63,698 nucleotides of DNA from Desulfallas thermosapovorans DSM 6562 (GTDB taxonomy: Bacteria > Bacillota > Desulfotomaculia > Desulfotomaculales > Desulfallaceae): positions 1-63,698 of the forward strand of contig NZ_VNHM01000016.1 in the NCBI RefSeq assembly GCF_008124625.1, in the 5' to 3' direction. The notes beneath the pieces were generated by a model. That model saw only the letters and a program-made list of their open reading frames with translations. It was not told where the DNA came from and searched no databases. Positions 24,373 to 32,928 of the stretch are shown here, one piece after another (positions within the stretch are counted from its first letter, which is position 1; the number at the start of each line of letters is the position of its first letter). The position numbers and the translations under genes are program-made.

Positions 24373-24981
24373 TTACGTGAGATTATGGTTTGTGCAATTT
24401 TGTGGACCGGCAGCCAGGCCTCCAATAAATAACTGCCAAATACTATCGGATATTTGTTGGGGGGTCAAGGGGCCTTTGGGATCCAGCCAGATATACGTCC
24501 AGTTGCATACCCCAAAAAATAACTTGGCCATTATGGAAAGTTCAATATCCTGCCTGAACTCCCCGCTTGTCACCCCCTGCCGGATAACTTCCTGAACGAC
24601 ACTCTCACACTGGTCGCGTTTGGCCTTGGTAATAAGGAAATAATGATCGTCGTTTTGCAAATTTTTATATTCCCGGAACAGGACTGCTATGTAAGGTTTA
24701 TATTCAACCACCAGCTCAACCGATATATTAACCAGTTGCTTTAATTTCAAGGTTGGGCTGCTTTCAAAGTGATCCAAAACATTGTTATATTTATCCAGTA
24801 AGATGTCTATTATCACCTCATGGATTTCAAACAACAGTTCAATTTTATTGCTAAAATAATGAAATATCGCCCCTTTACTCACTCCCGCAAGCCGGCAGAT
24901 GTCTTGTATGGAAGTAGCGTGGTAACCCTTTGTTCCAAATAGCTGTACTGCGGAATTCAATATTTGATTGCGAGTGTTCAT
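24373..24981 (-). CDS. TetR-family regulator of the dehydratase operon
   Basis: About 202 aa. The N-terminal HTH reads AVQLFGTKGYHATSIQDICRLAGVSKGAIFHYFSNKIEL in outline, the classical TetR pattern, followed by a variable helical ligand domain. I prefer ATG 24981 (MNTRNQILNSA); the frame extends to TTG 25008, but the AAGGAG site lies inside that extension. It is the first gene of the operon with the dehydratase, and a perfect palindrome at 25011-25026 next to the promoter points to autorepression. The inducer could be an acyl-CoA. Confidence 0.82.
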   Translation of the reverse strand: MNTRNQILNSAVQLFGTKGYHATSIQDICRLAGVSKGAIFHYFSNKIELLFEIHEVIIDILLDKYNNVLDHFESSPTLKLKQLVNISVELVVEYKPYIAVLFREYKNLQNDDHYFLITKAKRDQCESVVQEVIRQGVTSGEFRQDIELSIMAKLFFGVCNWTYIWLDPKGPLTPQQISDSIWQLFIGGLAAGPQNCTNHNLT

Positions 24982-25010
24982 AATATTCAATATTCTCCTT
25001 GCAAGCAAGT

Positions 25011-25026
25011 TACCGACCGGTCGGTA
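25011..25026. promoter_or_regulatory. TetR operator palindrome
   Basis: TACCGACCGGTCGGTA is a perfect 16-bp palindrome, the style of site bound by FadR/QacR-type TetR regulators. It lies just downstream of the -10 of the minus-strand promoter. Confidence 0.75.
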
Positions 25027-25035
25027 TGTTAATTA

Positions 25036-25064
25036 ATTATAGATTTTTCTATTCCTGGTGTCAA
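25036..25064 (-). promoter_or_regulatory. Perfect consensus promoter of the TetR-dehydratase operon
   Basis: In minus sense TTGACA (25064-25059), 17 bases, TATAAT (25041-25036). Full match to the sigma-A consensus with the operator overlapping the start point: a strong promoter held by repression. Confidence 0.85.
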
Positions 25065-25233
25065 ACTCAATTTTCGCATTTCACTAAATAATTAAATAAA
25101 TCTAACCTAAAGTATATAAAACTATCTTCCCCGGCACCAAAGTTTGCATTTTGAACAGCCTCTTATCTCTTATATAGTCCAGCCGGGCAATGCGCCGGGA
25201 AGCGGCTGTTGGGATATGGAAACAATTTGGGAA

Positions 25234-25272
25234 AAAAAGCGCGCGGGCTTCATTTATCCTGCGCGCTTTCTT
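25234..25272 (-). terminator. Terminator of the stalk-domain gene
   Basis: AAAGCGCGC and GCGCGCTTT (25236-25244, 25260-25268 approx.) form the stem; the minus-strand side ends in a T7 run. Confidence 0.75.
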
Positions 25273-25281
25273 TGATTTGAT

Positions 25282-27453
25282 TTAATCAGCGGGGTTGGCC
25301 CAGAATTCCTCCGGTATCAGGGCAATCACCAGCGGTGTATCGGAACCGCTGGGAGGGGTGTATAAAAACTCCGCTTTTTGGCCTGCTTGCAGTACACCCA
25401 GTACCGCAGCCTTTTTCAGCCCGGTGAAATGATTGGTTGCCGGGGCTTTATAAACATTGCCGTCGAAACCCTGAAAGGCTCCCTTGAATACACTGCCCCG
25501 CGGGTTTAGCAGAACGCCGGTTTTACCCGGGGAAGATATTGCAACCCGGTAAACCACACCGTAATTGCCGAAACTCTTAACCGTCTCCCCGGTCAGGGGA
25601 TCTAATCCTTCCACCCAACTGTCAAAGCCCGGGTCCTCCTTGCCCAGGGTGATTTTTTCCATGTTTCCCTTATTCGCCCGGATGTTAACCAGGCAGTCCG
25701 CATCGGGGAAAACCCCCCTGATTTGCTGCGGGTGCCTGGGCAGGGCGGGCAGGGATAACAGGTAATCAATTTTTTCCCTGAGTATTTGCTCCGGAGTTTT
25801 AACCGGGACAGGCTTTTCGGCGGGCTCATCCGTGTCACCCGCATCCGGTGCCGGGTCTGGTTCACTGCCGGTGCCGGGCCCGGTTTCCAAGGCGGAATTG
25901 CCACCAGGTTTTGCAACGGCATCCGGAGCGGGCTCTGCGGAGGTCTCAGTGCTATTATTTGAATTGTTGACCTGGATGGTTACAACGGCATTATCCTCTT
26001 TTACCGCCGGTGTTTTCTTTTGATTGTCGCCAGTTGTGGTTGTTGAATCATCCTGTGTTCCGGTATGGGCAGGCGGTTGTTCCGTTTCATGTTCCTGGGC
26101 CGGCTCGGGCTCAGGTTCCGGCGCTTTTTCCGGTCCCATGACAACGCTGATGATAATGGTACCGTCGGCTTTGTAATCCTGCATCCCCGTGACTGCTTCA
26201 CCTTTATTCAGGTGACGCAGGCCCTGGTTGAGGATGATCTTTTCTCCCGGCTTTATCGTGACACTGGAGGATGAACTAGACGACATATACCGCATGGCCA
26301 CTGTTTGACCCAGGTTCATATAATCAGTGGTGGGGCCGCCCACCCCGGATTTCAGTGTTTTCAAGGTCACCGGCTCGGTACCGTTGTTCTCTGCTATAAC
26401 ATACAGGTATTGCCTTTCGGTGGAGCCGTTCAGGTGGTGGTAAAAAAACCTGAAGTCACCGGAGGCTTCACTTTGATACAGGATCCCGGGCCTGGTTACC
26501 ACCTCCGGGCTGTTGCTCATATGCAAAACCGGCCCGGTGCGTTCAAATGTTGTATCATTATTGGCTCTTAGATGATTGAAATTAATATCCTCTATATTTT
26601 CGTATAATTCACCATAAACGGGGTGTGAAAATTTAAATTCCATTTCGCTGACCAGGATTTCATCCGATACAGTAAACCTTGTGGTGGAGGTTTCGCTCCA
26701 CTTTCCCGCAGCATCTTGTATTCTTAAAGATAAAATGTACTGGCCGGGCTGAAAGAAAGCCCTCGGTTTGCCCGTCATGGTGCGGCCGTCGCCTGTAAAT
26801 TGACAGCTCCATTCTTCGGCGACAATGTTCTCTCCCGGTTCATTTTCATAGGTGTACTGGTAGCTGGGAATTTCCCCGATTTTGAGCACGCCTTTCTGAA
26901 GCCCAAGGGAGGTTATCACCGGCGGTAGATTAACGGGTTCCGGCATTTCCTCGGTTTTAATAATGGTAATGGTTTTTTCCTCGGAGTTGTAGTGGATTTG
27001 CATATCCAGGTTTTCCGCTAAAAAGCGCAGAGGCACCAGGGTACGCCCCTCCTTGACAAAGGGGGGGCTGGTCAATTCCACCTCTTGATCATTAACCAAA
27101 GCCTGTCCCGTTTCCAGGGCCAGTTTAACCTTTACGTCGTCCCTGGCCAGTTCAATCTCTTTAGTGGTGGAATCCCATTGTACCGCTACACCAAGGACTT
27201 TTTCGGCAACGAAGCGGACAGGTAAAAATGTCGTTCCATCCACCACTTCGGGCGGAACCTCCAGCTGGTATGGCAAGTCATTCAGCAGTGCTTCATTGCT
27301 GCCCAAAGTCAATACCACCCTTTGGGTGATGGCCTTTTCCCCGGGGGGGGTTAATGTTTCCCCGTCACCCGCTGTGGTATTGGCCAGGCCCAGGGAGGGG
27401 GTCGCCAGTAAAGCTGCCAGGGATAAAGCGGTACAAAGTTTTTTCAGTCTCAT
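25282..27453 (-). CDS. Secreted protein with copper-amine-oxidase-N (stalk) domain
   Basis: 723 aa. A signal peptide (about 1-24, LAALLATPSLGLA) is followed by a stalk/CuAO-N region (about 45-165). This has the repeated pattern GTTFLPVRFVAEKVLGVAVQWD and GRTLVPLRFLAENLDMQIHY. Then comes a long beta-rich region (about 175-450), an acidic Pro/Glu/Thr linker (about 455-560) and a C-terminal domain of unknown type. Stalk domains are common in surface proteins of Peptococcaceae and bind cell wall or fold as spacers; no amine oxidase chemistry is implied. It is oriented divergently from the two-component system at 27728. Confidence 0.75.
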   Translation of the reverse strand: MRLKKLCTALSLAALLATPSLGLANTTAGDGETLTPPGEKAITQRVVLTLGSNEALLNDLPYQLEVPPEVVDGTTFLPVRFVAEKVLGVAVQWDSTTKEIELARDDVKVKLALETGQALVNDQEVELTSPPFVKEGRTLVPLRFLAENLDMQIHYNSEEKTITIIKTEEMPEPVNLPPVITSLGLQKGVLKIGEIPSYQYTYENEPGENIVAEEWSCQFTGDGRTMTGKPRAFFQPGQYILSLRIQDAAGKWSETSTTRFTVSDEILVSEMEFKFSHPVYGELYENIEDINFNHLRANNDTTFERTGPVLHMSNSPEVVTRPGILYQSEASGDFRFFYHHLNGSTERQYLYVIAENNGTEPVTLKTLKSGVGGPTTDYMNLGQTVAMRYMSSSSSSSVTIKPGEKIILNQGLRHLNKGEAVTGMQDYKADGTIIISVVMGPEKAPEPEPEPAQEHETEQPPAHTGTQDDSTTTTGDNQKKTPAVKEDNAVVTIQVNNSNNSTETSAEPAPDAVAKPGGNSALETGPGTGSEPDPAPDAGDTDEPAEKPVPVKTPEQILREKIDYLLSLPALPRHPQQIRGVFPDADCLVNIRANKGNMEKITLGKEDPGFDSWVEGLDPLTGETVKSFGNYGVVYRVAISSPGKTGVLLNPRGSVFKGAFQGFDGNVYKAPATNHFTGLKKAAVLGVLQAGQKAEFLYTPPSGSDTPLVIALIPEEFWANPAD

Positions 27454-27530
27454 GTTTGCCTCCGTTTTACGTATCTTCCATGATTTTTATTATTTATCTT
27501 TTATTAGACGTTTTTCCACAGCAAAAAGTT

Positions 27531-27650
27531 TCATGGGGGTGAGAGCCCGGGGGGTTCTCCGGCTACCAAAGGGAAGCAGGGTAACTATCCCCGTACCCGT
27601 GCTGATGCAAATCTTAAGAAAGTCTTAATATTTTTATCCGGTGTTTTGTA
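27531..27650. other. GC-rich structured stretch upstream of the two-component system
   Basis: This area between divergent genes contains GAGAGCCC/GGTTCTC, GGGAAGC, GGGTAACTATCCCC and CCCGTGCTGATGCAAAT, followed by TCTTAAGAAAGTCTTAATATTTTTA. It can fold in several ways on either strand. I tried to match it to known riboswitches (cobalamin, c-di-GMP, c-di-AMP) and could not. It may be an unassigned leader RNA. Confidence 0.3.
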
Positions 27651-27727
27651 AAGTTAGCCTGCCAGAATTATCTTAAAGGCAGGTGATTTTGTGTAAGAGA
27701 ATAAATCAATATAACGGGGTGATAGAT

Positions 27728-28423
27728 GTGGAGAAATTAACAGTATTAGTGTGTGATGACGATACCGCCATAGTTGATGCCCTGGAAATATACCTGAGGC
27801 AAGAAAACTACGAGGTGGTAAAAGCGTATACCGGAACCCAGGCTTTAAAGGTTTTGTCGGAACAGAAAATACACCTGGTGCTGCTGGATATTATGATGCC
27901 GGAATTGGATGGCCTTTTAACAACCATAAAAATACGCGAGGAGTTAAACGTTCCCATTATCATATTATCCGCCAAATCAGAAGACACGGATAAGATTACC
28001 GGGCTGAATTTCGGTGCCGATGATTACGTGACTAAACCCTTTAACCCGCTGGAGCTGATGGCTAGGGTCAAGTCACAGATGCGCCGCTATACTATGCTGG
28101 GCAGCCTGGCCACCGATAGCGGTGTTTTAAAAACCGGCGGTTTGGAACTTGACCCTGAGGCCAGGGAATTGCGGGTAGATGGCGAGGAAATCAAGCTTAC
28201 TGCCACCGAATTCGGTATAATGTTGTTTCTGATGCGGAACATGGGCCGGGTATTTTCCACGGAGCAAATATACGAGCATGTTTGGAATGAGCCTGCATAT
28301 TCGGCGGAAAACACCGTTCCGGTACATATCAGGCGTATCAGGGAAAAGATTGAAATTAATCCCAGGGAACCGAAATATTTAAAGGTGGTATGGGGAATTG
28401 GATACAAAATTGAAAAGTATTAA
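27728..28423 (+). CDS. OmpR/PhoB-family response regulator
   Basis: 231 aa. The receiver domain starts TVLVCDDDTAIVDALEIYL and carries the acidic pair DD, the phospho-acceptor in LVLLDIMMPELDG, and the Lys of DDYVTKPFNP. The C-terminal winged helix (about 135-230) ends VHIRRIREKIEINPREPKYLKVVWGIGYK, typical of OmpR proteins. I chose GTG 27728 (GGGGTGAT upstream) over a longer frame from 27683. It overlaps the histidine kinase gene by about 25 bases, so the pair is a two-component system. Confidence 0.9.
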   Translation: MEKLTVLVCDDDTAIVDALEIYLRQENYEVVKAYTGTQALKVLSEQKIHLVLLDIMMPELDGLLTTIKIREELNVPIIILSAKSEDTDKITGLNFGADDYVTKPFNPLELMARVKSQMRRYTMLGSLATDSGVLKTGGLELDPEARELRVDGEEIKLTATEFGIMLFLMRNMGRVFSTEQIYEHVWNEPAYSAENTVPVHIRRIREKIEINPREPKYLKVVWGIGYKIEKY

Positions 28424-30353
28424 ATATTCCACAGGGGCCAAAGTGGCCGCCTTTGTTGTGGTGTGGCTTTGTGTAATGAGCGCTGTGGGCAGCGCTGTAT
28501 TTTTACTGTATCACCAAGACATTGTGGAAAATAAAAGTTATTATGACACCTATGAATTTAAAAGCGAGTTCGGTAAACAAATTTATGATGTGGTTGAGTT
28601 TTATGTTAAATTAAAAAGCGAGGCCAATATTAGGTCCTCCGGAGAAGCCGAGGATATAATCAGGAACAATTTGAGCCGCTATTACGGCATTAAAAAGACA
28701 CTGCCTGAAAAGATTAATTTTGTTTATTATTTACACAACAACCAGACCGGGGAAACGTTTACCAATGTAGAGTCGGAGGACCCGGTGGTCTTTATCAAAA
28801 AACAGTCCGCCGTGGCATATTATAACCAGTGGTCCTCCGACCATGATAACCCCGTGTATGGCGATATAAAGGAACTGCTCACCGGTACGGCCTATGAGGT
28901 TTACGCGGCGGTGGATACACCGCTGAAACCTGGTGACGTGTTTTATGATGGTTTTAATGAATTCATTAAAATAAAAACACGAACCAGTTATGTAATGGCA
29001 TTGCTGGCAGCGTCGGTAATACTGGCGGTGGCAGCCTTAGCTTACCTGCTTGTCGTTACCGGGCGACGGGAAGGGACAGGGGAAATAGTCCTTTCTTCGA
29101 TAGACAAGATTTACACCGATGTTCATTCCATGCTGGTGTTTATTGCCGCGGTAATCTCGGTGGCCATAGCGGGTACGTTGTCCCTCTCCATTAACAACCC
29201 GGTGGCAATATTTATCATCGCCCTGGTTTTTGGTATAGATGTCATAATCGGCCTATCCTATGTGTTATCTATGGTGAGGCAGTTGAAGAAGGGGCAGCTG
29301 CTGACCAATACGCTGGTTTATAAAATATATGAACAGTGCTTTAACGGCAAGCCCTTTAAAACATCGGCATTGCTTTTGCTCCTGGGGTACGGAGTGGTAA
29401 ACGGTGTTTTATTTGCCATGACAGCCGGTTCCGCGGGAGGATTTTTTATCTTTGTCTTTTTTGTCATTCCCTTTAACATTGCCGCTGTTTATTTTGCAGC
29501 CAGAAGCCTTTCATCCCTGTCACAGATCATGGATGCCGCCAAAGAAATATCGGCGGGCAATTTGGAATATACATTGGATAACTCTAAAATTTCGGCTATC
29601 TTCTCCAGCTTTGCCCGGGATATTCAGAGCATCCAGGGAGGGTTGAAAAAAGCCGTTGCCGAGGCTGTTAAAGGGGAACGGATGAAAACCGACCTGATTG
29701 CCAACGTATCCCATGATTTAAAAACGCCTCTTACCTCGATTATTAATTATGTAGATTTACTAAAACAGGAGGATTTGAACAACGAAAAGGCCAATCAGTA
29801 TATTAGTGTTTTGGAAGAAAAGTCCGCCCGGTTAAAACAGTTGATTGAAGATTTAATTGAGGCCAGCAAGGCCTCCAGCGGTAATATTGCCGTATGCACG
29901 GAAAAGGTCGATTTGCATGAACTGGTTATGCAGGGGTGTGGTGAATATGAGGAAAAGTTAAATAAGGCGGAACTGGATGTGCATATCAGCGCAGATGACA
30001 AGGTATTAATAGCGGCGGACGGAAAACATATGTGGCGAATAGTTGAAAACCTGTTGTCCAATGTAGTAAAGTATTCATTGCCCCGCACCAGAGTCTACAT
30101 TAATGTTGCAAAAAATGATGGCTGTGGCGTATTGATAATAAAAAACATATCTGCCGCTCCCCTGGATATCCCGCCTGAGCAACTAACCGAACGTTTTGTG
30201 CGGGGGGATGAATCCAGAACAACGGAAGGTTCAGGTCTGGGTCTTTCCATTGCCCAAGGCTTGACCAGTATACAGGGGGGCAGGTTTAATATAGAAATTG
30301 ACGGTGATTTGTTTAAGGTAATTGTGGAAATGCCCCTGTGGCAGGGGCAATAG
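28398..30353 (+). CDS. Membrane sensor histidine kinase
   Basis: 651 aa. It has an N-terminal membrane helix (about 14-38), an extracytosolic region (about 40-195), then several more membrane spans (about 200-385). A HAMP-like linker precedes the kinase core: H-box NVSHDLKTPLTSI (phospho-accepting His), N-box ENLLSNVVKYS, G-box GSGLGLSIAQGL. The multi-span sensor module is larger than in simple PhoR-type kinases, so the signal may be membrane-derived. It starts at TTG 28398 inside the regulator gene. Neighbouring uppP and the secreted stalk protein suggest a cell-envelope role, by inference. Confidence 0.88.
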   Translation: MDTKLKSIKYSTGAKVAAFVVVWLCVMSAVGSAVFLLYHQDIVENKSYYDTYEFKSEFGKQIYDVVEFYVKLKSEANIRSSGEAEDIIRNNLSRYYGIKKTLPEKINFVYYLHNNQTGETFTNVESEDPVVFIKKQSAVAYYNQWSSDHDNPVYGDIKELLTGTAYEVYAAVDTPLKPGDVFYDGFNEFIKIKTRTSYVMALLAASVILAVAALAYLLVVTGRREGTGEIVLSSIDKIYTDVHSMLVFIAAVISVAIAGTLSLSINNPVAIFIIALVFGIDVIIGLSYVLSMVRQLKKGQLLTNTLVYKIYEQCFNGKPFKTSALLLLLGYGVVNGVLFAMTAGSAGGFFIFVFFVIPFNIAAVYFAARSLSSLSQIMDAAKEISAGNLEYTLDNSKISAIFSSFARDIQSIQGGLKKAVAEAVKGERMKTDLIANVSHDLKTPLTSIINYVDLLKQEDLNNEKANQYISVLEEKSARLKQLIEDLIEASKASSGNIAVCTEKVDLHELVMQGCGEYEEKLNKAELDVHISADDKVLIAADGKHMWRIVENLLSNVVKYSLPRTRVYINVAKNDGCGVLIIKNISAAPLDIPPEQLTERFVRGDESRTTEGSGLGLSIAQGLTSIQGGRFNIEIDGDLFKVIVEMPLWQGQ

Positions 30354-30360
30354 GGTATTG

Positions 30361-30396
30361 GGCGGCAAGGGGCGGTTCCCTTGCTTCCCTGTTGCA
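30361..30396. repeat. GGGAAGCAAGGGGACGG-type hairpin, copy A
   Basis: GGCGGCAAGGGGCGGTTCCC then TTGCTTCCCT, directly after the kinase stop codon. Arms GGCAAGGG/CCCTTGCTTCCC pair around CGGTT. Probably acts as a terminator. Confidence 0.55.
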
Positions 30397-30464
30397 CCTG
30401 ACTAACTTGGCGCCCTAAAGGACTGGTATTTCTAACATTACAAAAGACGTAATCTAAGAACTAC

Positions 30465-30506
30465 TGGCGTAATTCTCCCGCCTTTATAGGCGGGAGAATT
30501 ACGCCA
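30465..30506. repeat. Dispersed palindromic repeat, copy 3 (perfect 19-bp stem)
   Basis: 30465-30483 (TGGCGTAATTCTCCCGCCT) is perfectly complementary to 30488-30506 around TTAT. The inner part CCGCCT..TATAGGCGGGAG equals copy 1 at 1810-1873. Confidence 0.7.
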
Positions 30507-30600
30507 ACCAAGTCATGCATTTGCAGTTCTAAAATTCAGATGGAGTAAAATAATTTCCATCTGAATTAAGAACTTGCTTTAATGGGAGGTAAAGGATTAA

Positions 30601-31431
30601 ATGGATTTATGGGCTTTATTTGTGGCACTAATTCTAGGAATGGTTGAAGGCTTGACCGAGTTTGCGCCGATTTCGTCAACCGGTCACATGATTATCGTAG
30701 ATGATGTATTGCTCCACTCAAAGGAACTATTTTCAGCCCCAACCGCCAATAGCTTTAAAGTGGTTATCCAGCTGGGTTCCATTTTGGCGGTGGTTGTTGT
30801 ATTTAAAGCCCGGTTTTTGGATTTGTTGGGTATTAGGAAAAACCTCCCTGTAAATAGAGGATACACTAAAAGACTGAGTTTGACGCATATTATTATCGGT
30901 CTGATTCCCGCTGCCGTGCTGGGGTTCTTGTTTGAGGATTATATTGATGAACACTTGTTTACTGTGCAAACGGTTATTATCGGACTGGTATTAGGGGCAT
31001 TTCTCATGATGATGGCGGACTGGTATCGCGCCAGAGGACCGAGGATCGAATCCGTGGACCAGATGAGCTATGCGCAAGCCCTGGGCATGGGATTATTTCA
31101 ATGCATAGGATTATGGCCGGGTTTTTCCCGCTCCGGTTCCACCATATCGGGGGGGGTCCTTTTGGGTTTGAGTCACCGTGCCGCAGCTGATTTTACCTTT
31201 ATCATGGCTGTGCCGGTAATGCTGGGGGCAAGCGGATTATCCCTCATTAAAAACTGGCAATATTTTACCATGGACGCCCTGCCCTTTTTTATTGTTGGCT
31301 TTGTAAGCGCCTTCGTATTTGCCCTGCTCTGCATCCGGTTCTTTTTAAAATTAATTAACCGCATTAAATTAGTCCCCTTTGCGGTTTACCGCATATTTCT
31401 GGCCGCTCTAATCTGGGTCGTTTACTTGTAG
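30601..31431 (+). CDS. uppP: Undecaprenyl-diphosphatase
   Basis: 276-aa integral membrane protein of the BacA/UppP family. It removes phosphate from undecaprenyl pyrophosphate so the lipid carrier can be reused in wall synthesis; overproduction gives bacitracin resistance. The two catalytic motifs are present: EGLTEFAPISSTGHMI (usual LPISSTGH with Ala for Leu) and GFSRSGSTISGGVLLGL. About eight membrane spans. Starts at ATG 30601 with GGGAGGTAAAGG upstream. Next to a two-component system, it may be part of an envelope stress response. Confidence 0.92.
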   Translation: MDLWALFVALILGMVEGLTEFAPISSTGHMIIVDDVLLHSKELFSAPTANSFKVVIQLGSILAVVVVFKARFLDLLGIRKNLPVNRGYTKRLSLTHIIIGLIPAAVLGFLFEDYIDEHLFTVQTVIIGLVLGAFLMMMADWYRARGPRIESVDQMSYAQALGMGLFQCIGLWPGFSRSGSTISGGVLLGLSHRAAADFTFIMAVPVMLGASGLSLIKNWQYFTMDALPFFIVGFVSAFVFALLCIRFFLKLINRIKLVPFAVYRIFLAALIWVVYL

Positions 31432-31439
31432 AAAACAAA

Positions 31440-31535
31440 GGGAAGCCAGGGGACGGTTCCCTTGCTTCCCTTTGGACCTTGAGAGCGCGGGGACGGTTCT
31501 TTTAATTACTTCCCTTGCTTCTCCCTTGGACGGTT
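31440..31535. repeat. GGGAAGCAAGGGGACGG-type hairpin, double copy
   Basis: GGAAGCCAGGGGACGGTTCC then CTTGCTTCCC, followed by a second diverged unit (GCGGGGACGGTTCT ... ACTTCCCTTGCTTCTCCC). It lies between the converging uppP and DUF169 genes. Confidence 0.6.
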
Positions 31536-32321
31536 TTATTTGGGCCTGTTCCGTTGTAAAACCTTCTGCCACACGTCCCTGTCCAGGAAGCTGCCCTCCA
31601 CATTGGATTCCATTTCCAGGAACATTTTGTAAGGTACGGTAAATGACAGTATGTCTTTCTCAAATTGTTTGCGCACAGATATATCGGTTAATCCGATGAC
31701 GGCCCGGGGGTTGTCCGACTCGCCCTCGTGGTAGGGAATGAGGCATGTCTGGTGGCAGCCCGCCCCAAACTGTACGGTTACATTGTCGTTGGTTTCCCGG
31801 GCATAATTGGCCAGCACAACCAGTGCCGAAAGCTGGTCCGGGTTAACCAAAAAAATAATGTTTTTGGGCTCTTCCTCTTCGGTTACCTGGTCCAGTGGTT
31901 TAAAAACAACATATTTCTCCGGAATGTCCCGCATGGGCAGGGAATCAATGAATTTGCGGGCCAGTTCCGGTGACTTGATATATCCTTCACCATGTTCAAG
32001 GGCGGGTATATTTCTGACGATATTCTTGCCCATTTCGGTATTGCAGAACTCCTTGTTGCCGGTGGAAAGAAAACTTTCAATACCTCCGGGGAAGTGTTCG
32101 TACTGGTTGCCAAATCCCAGTCCGACTCCGCCTCCCAAGCAGCCGAAGGTTTTCCGGTCAAACACCACTGTTTTGCCCTTCGCTGCGCCGTTAAGCATGG
32201 CTGCAACGCAACCCCATCCCTTTTCCTTGAACTGAAGCGCCCCTTCCGGTTTTTCGTTGGTATGCAGTACGGCTATCGGGTAGTACTTCAATTCTATTGC
32301 TTTGGCGATTTTGCTCTGCAT
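31536..32321 (-). CDS. DUF169-family protein
   Basis: 261 aa matching the DUF169 pattern: YPIAVLHTNEKPEGALQF, GWGCVAAMLNGAAKGKTVVF, TFGCLGGGVGLGFG with its conserved Cys, and a C-terminal GAGCHQTCLIPYHEGESDNP region. The several conserved cysteines suggest metal or FeS binding. These proteins are frequent in anaerobes and have no proven biochemical role. It is a single-gene unit here, facing uppP. Ribosome binding site GGAGGG in minus sense before ATG 32321. Confidence 0.8.
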   Translation of the reverse strand: MQSKIAKAIELKYYPIAVLHTNEKPEGALQFKEKGWGCVAAMLNGAAKGKTVVFDRKTFGCLGGGVGLGFGNQYEHFPGGIESFLSTGNKEFCNTEMGKNIVRNIPALEHGEGYIKSPELARKFIDSLPMRDIPEKYVVFKPLDQVTEEEEPKNIIFLVNPDQLSALVVLANYARETNDNVTVQFGAGCHQTCLIPYHEGESDNPRAVIGLTDISVRKQFEKDILSFTVPYKMFLEMESNVEGSFLDRDVWQKVLQRNRPK

Positions 32322-32515
32322 AATTACCCTCCTTACTTATTTATAGCTTAATCATACTATTAAAAAAAATCTTTTTAAAGAAGATGGAGTAGTTAATTTT
32401 ATGCCATTAATTGACGCGGTTATAGCTTTAAATTTACGCAAAACTAACAAGGCGGGTTTTTAATATGTTTTGCCCTTTAATAGACTCAATAAATTTTATG
32501 CGAGGTGAATAAAAG

Positions 32516-32752
32516 ATGGTTTATGCAAAGCCCGGCAAACAAAAACAATTTGATACCATCAGCTACCACCTTTCGCCCCGTGAATTGGAGGAACTACAAA
32601 GAAAATATGGTCGCCCGGGGGAGATAGCACCGGGCCGGCCGGCGCCCAAAAAGCGCAAGGGTTTGGATGCCCGTTTGTCGGAAATGGATCGCAAGGAAAA
32701 AAACCTTATCGATATTATGGATGATGATTACGGGGAGCCAATAGTGCATTAG
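32516..32752 (+). CDS. 78-aa protein of unknown function
   Basis: ATG 32516 with GAGGTGAATAAAAG upstream. The product is basic in the middle (GRPGEIAPGRPAPKKRKGLD) with helical ends (YHLSPRELEELQRKYG; LSEMDRKEKNLIDIM) and no membrane segment. It is divergent from the DUF169 gene and ends in a clear terminator, so it is a separate unit. No family recognised. Confidence 0.6.
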   Translation: MVYAKPGKQKQFDTISYHLSPRELEELQRKYGRPGEIAPGRPAPKKRKGLDARLSEMDRKEKNLIDIMDDDYGEPIVH

Positions 32753-32793
32753 AGTTAAAGTTTTAAATTCACAAAGGAAACCAAGATCGATTA

Positions 32794-32831
32794 AGCCAGC
32801 ACTTCGGCAGCCGGAAGTGCTGGCTTTTTTG
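32794..32831 (+). terminator. Terminator
   Basis: AGCCAGCACTT pairs perfectly with AAGTGCTGGCT, followed by TTTTTTG. Confidence 0.85.
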
Positions 32832-32928
32832 CTTGCGGCCGGTGTTGACCGGGCTCCGTCTTGACTAAATATAGACAATAATATAATATGTTTGTATAAT
32901 AGCAATCTCATTGAGGATGTGTTTATAA

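Noticed and set aside
27531-27650. Cobalamin, c-di-GMP or c-di-AMP riboswitch
   Set aside because: Short matches (GGGAAGC, GGTAGCCGG in minus sense) are present, but the rest of each consensus is missing or in the wrong order. Listed only as an unassigned structured stretch.
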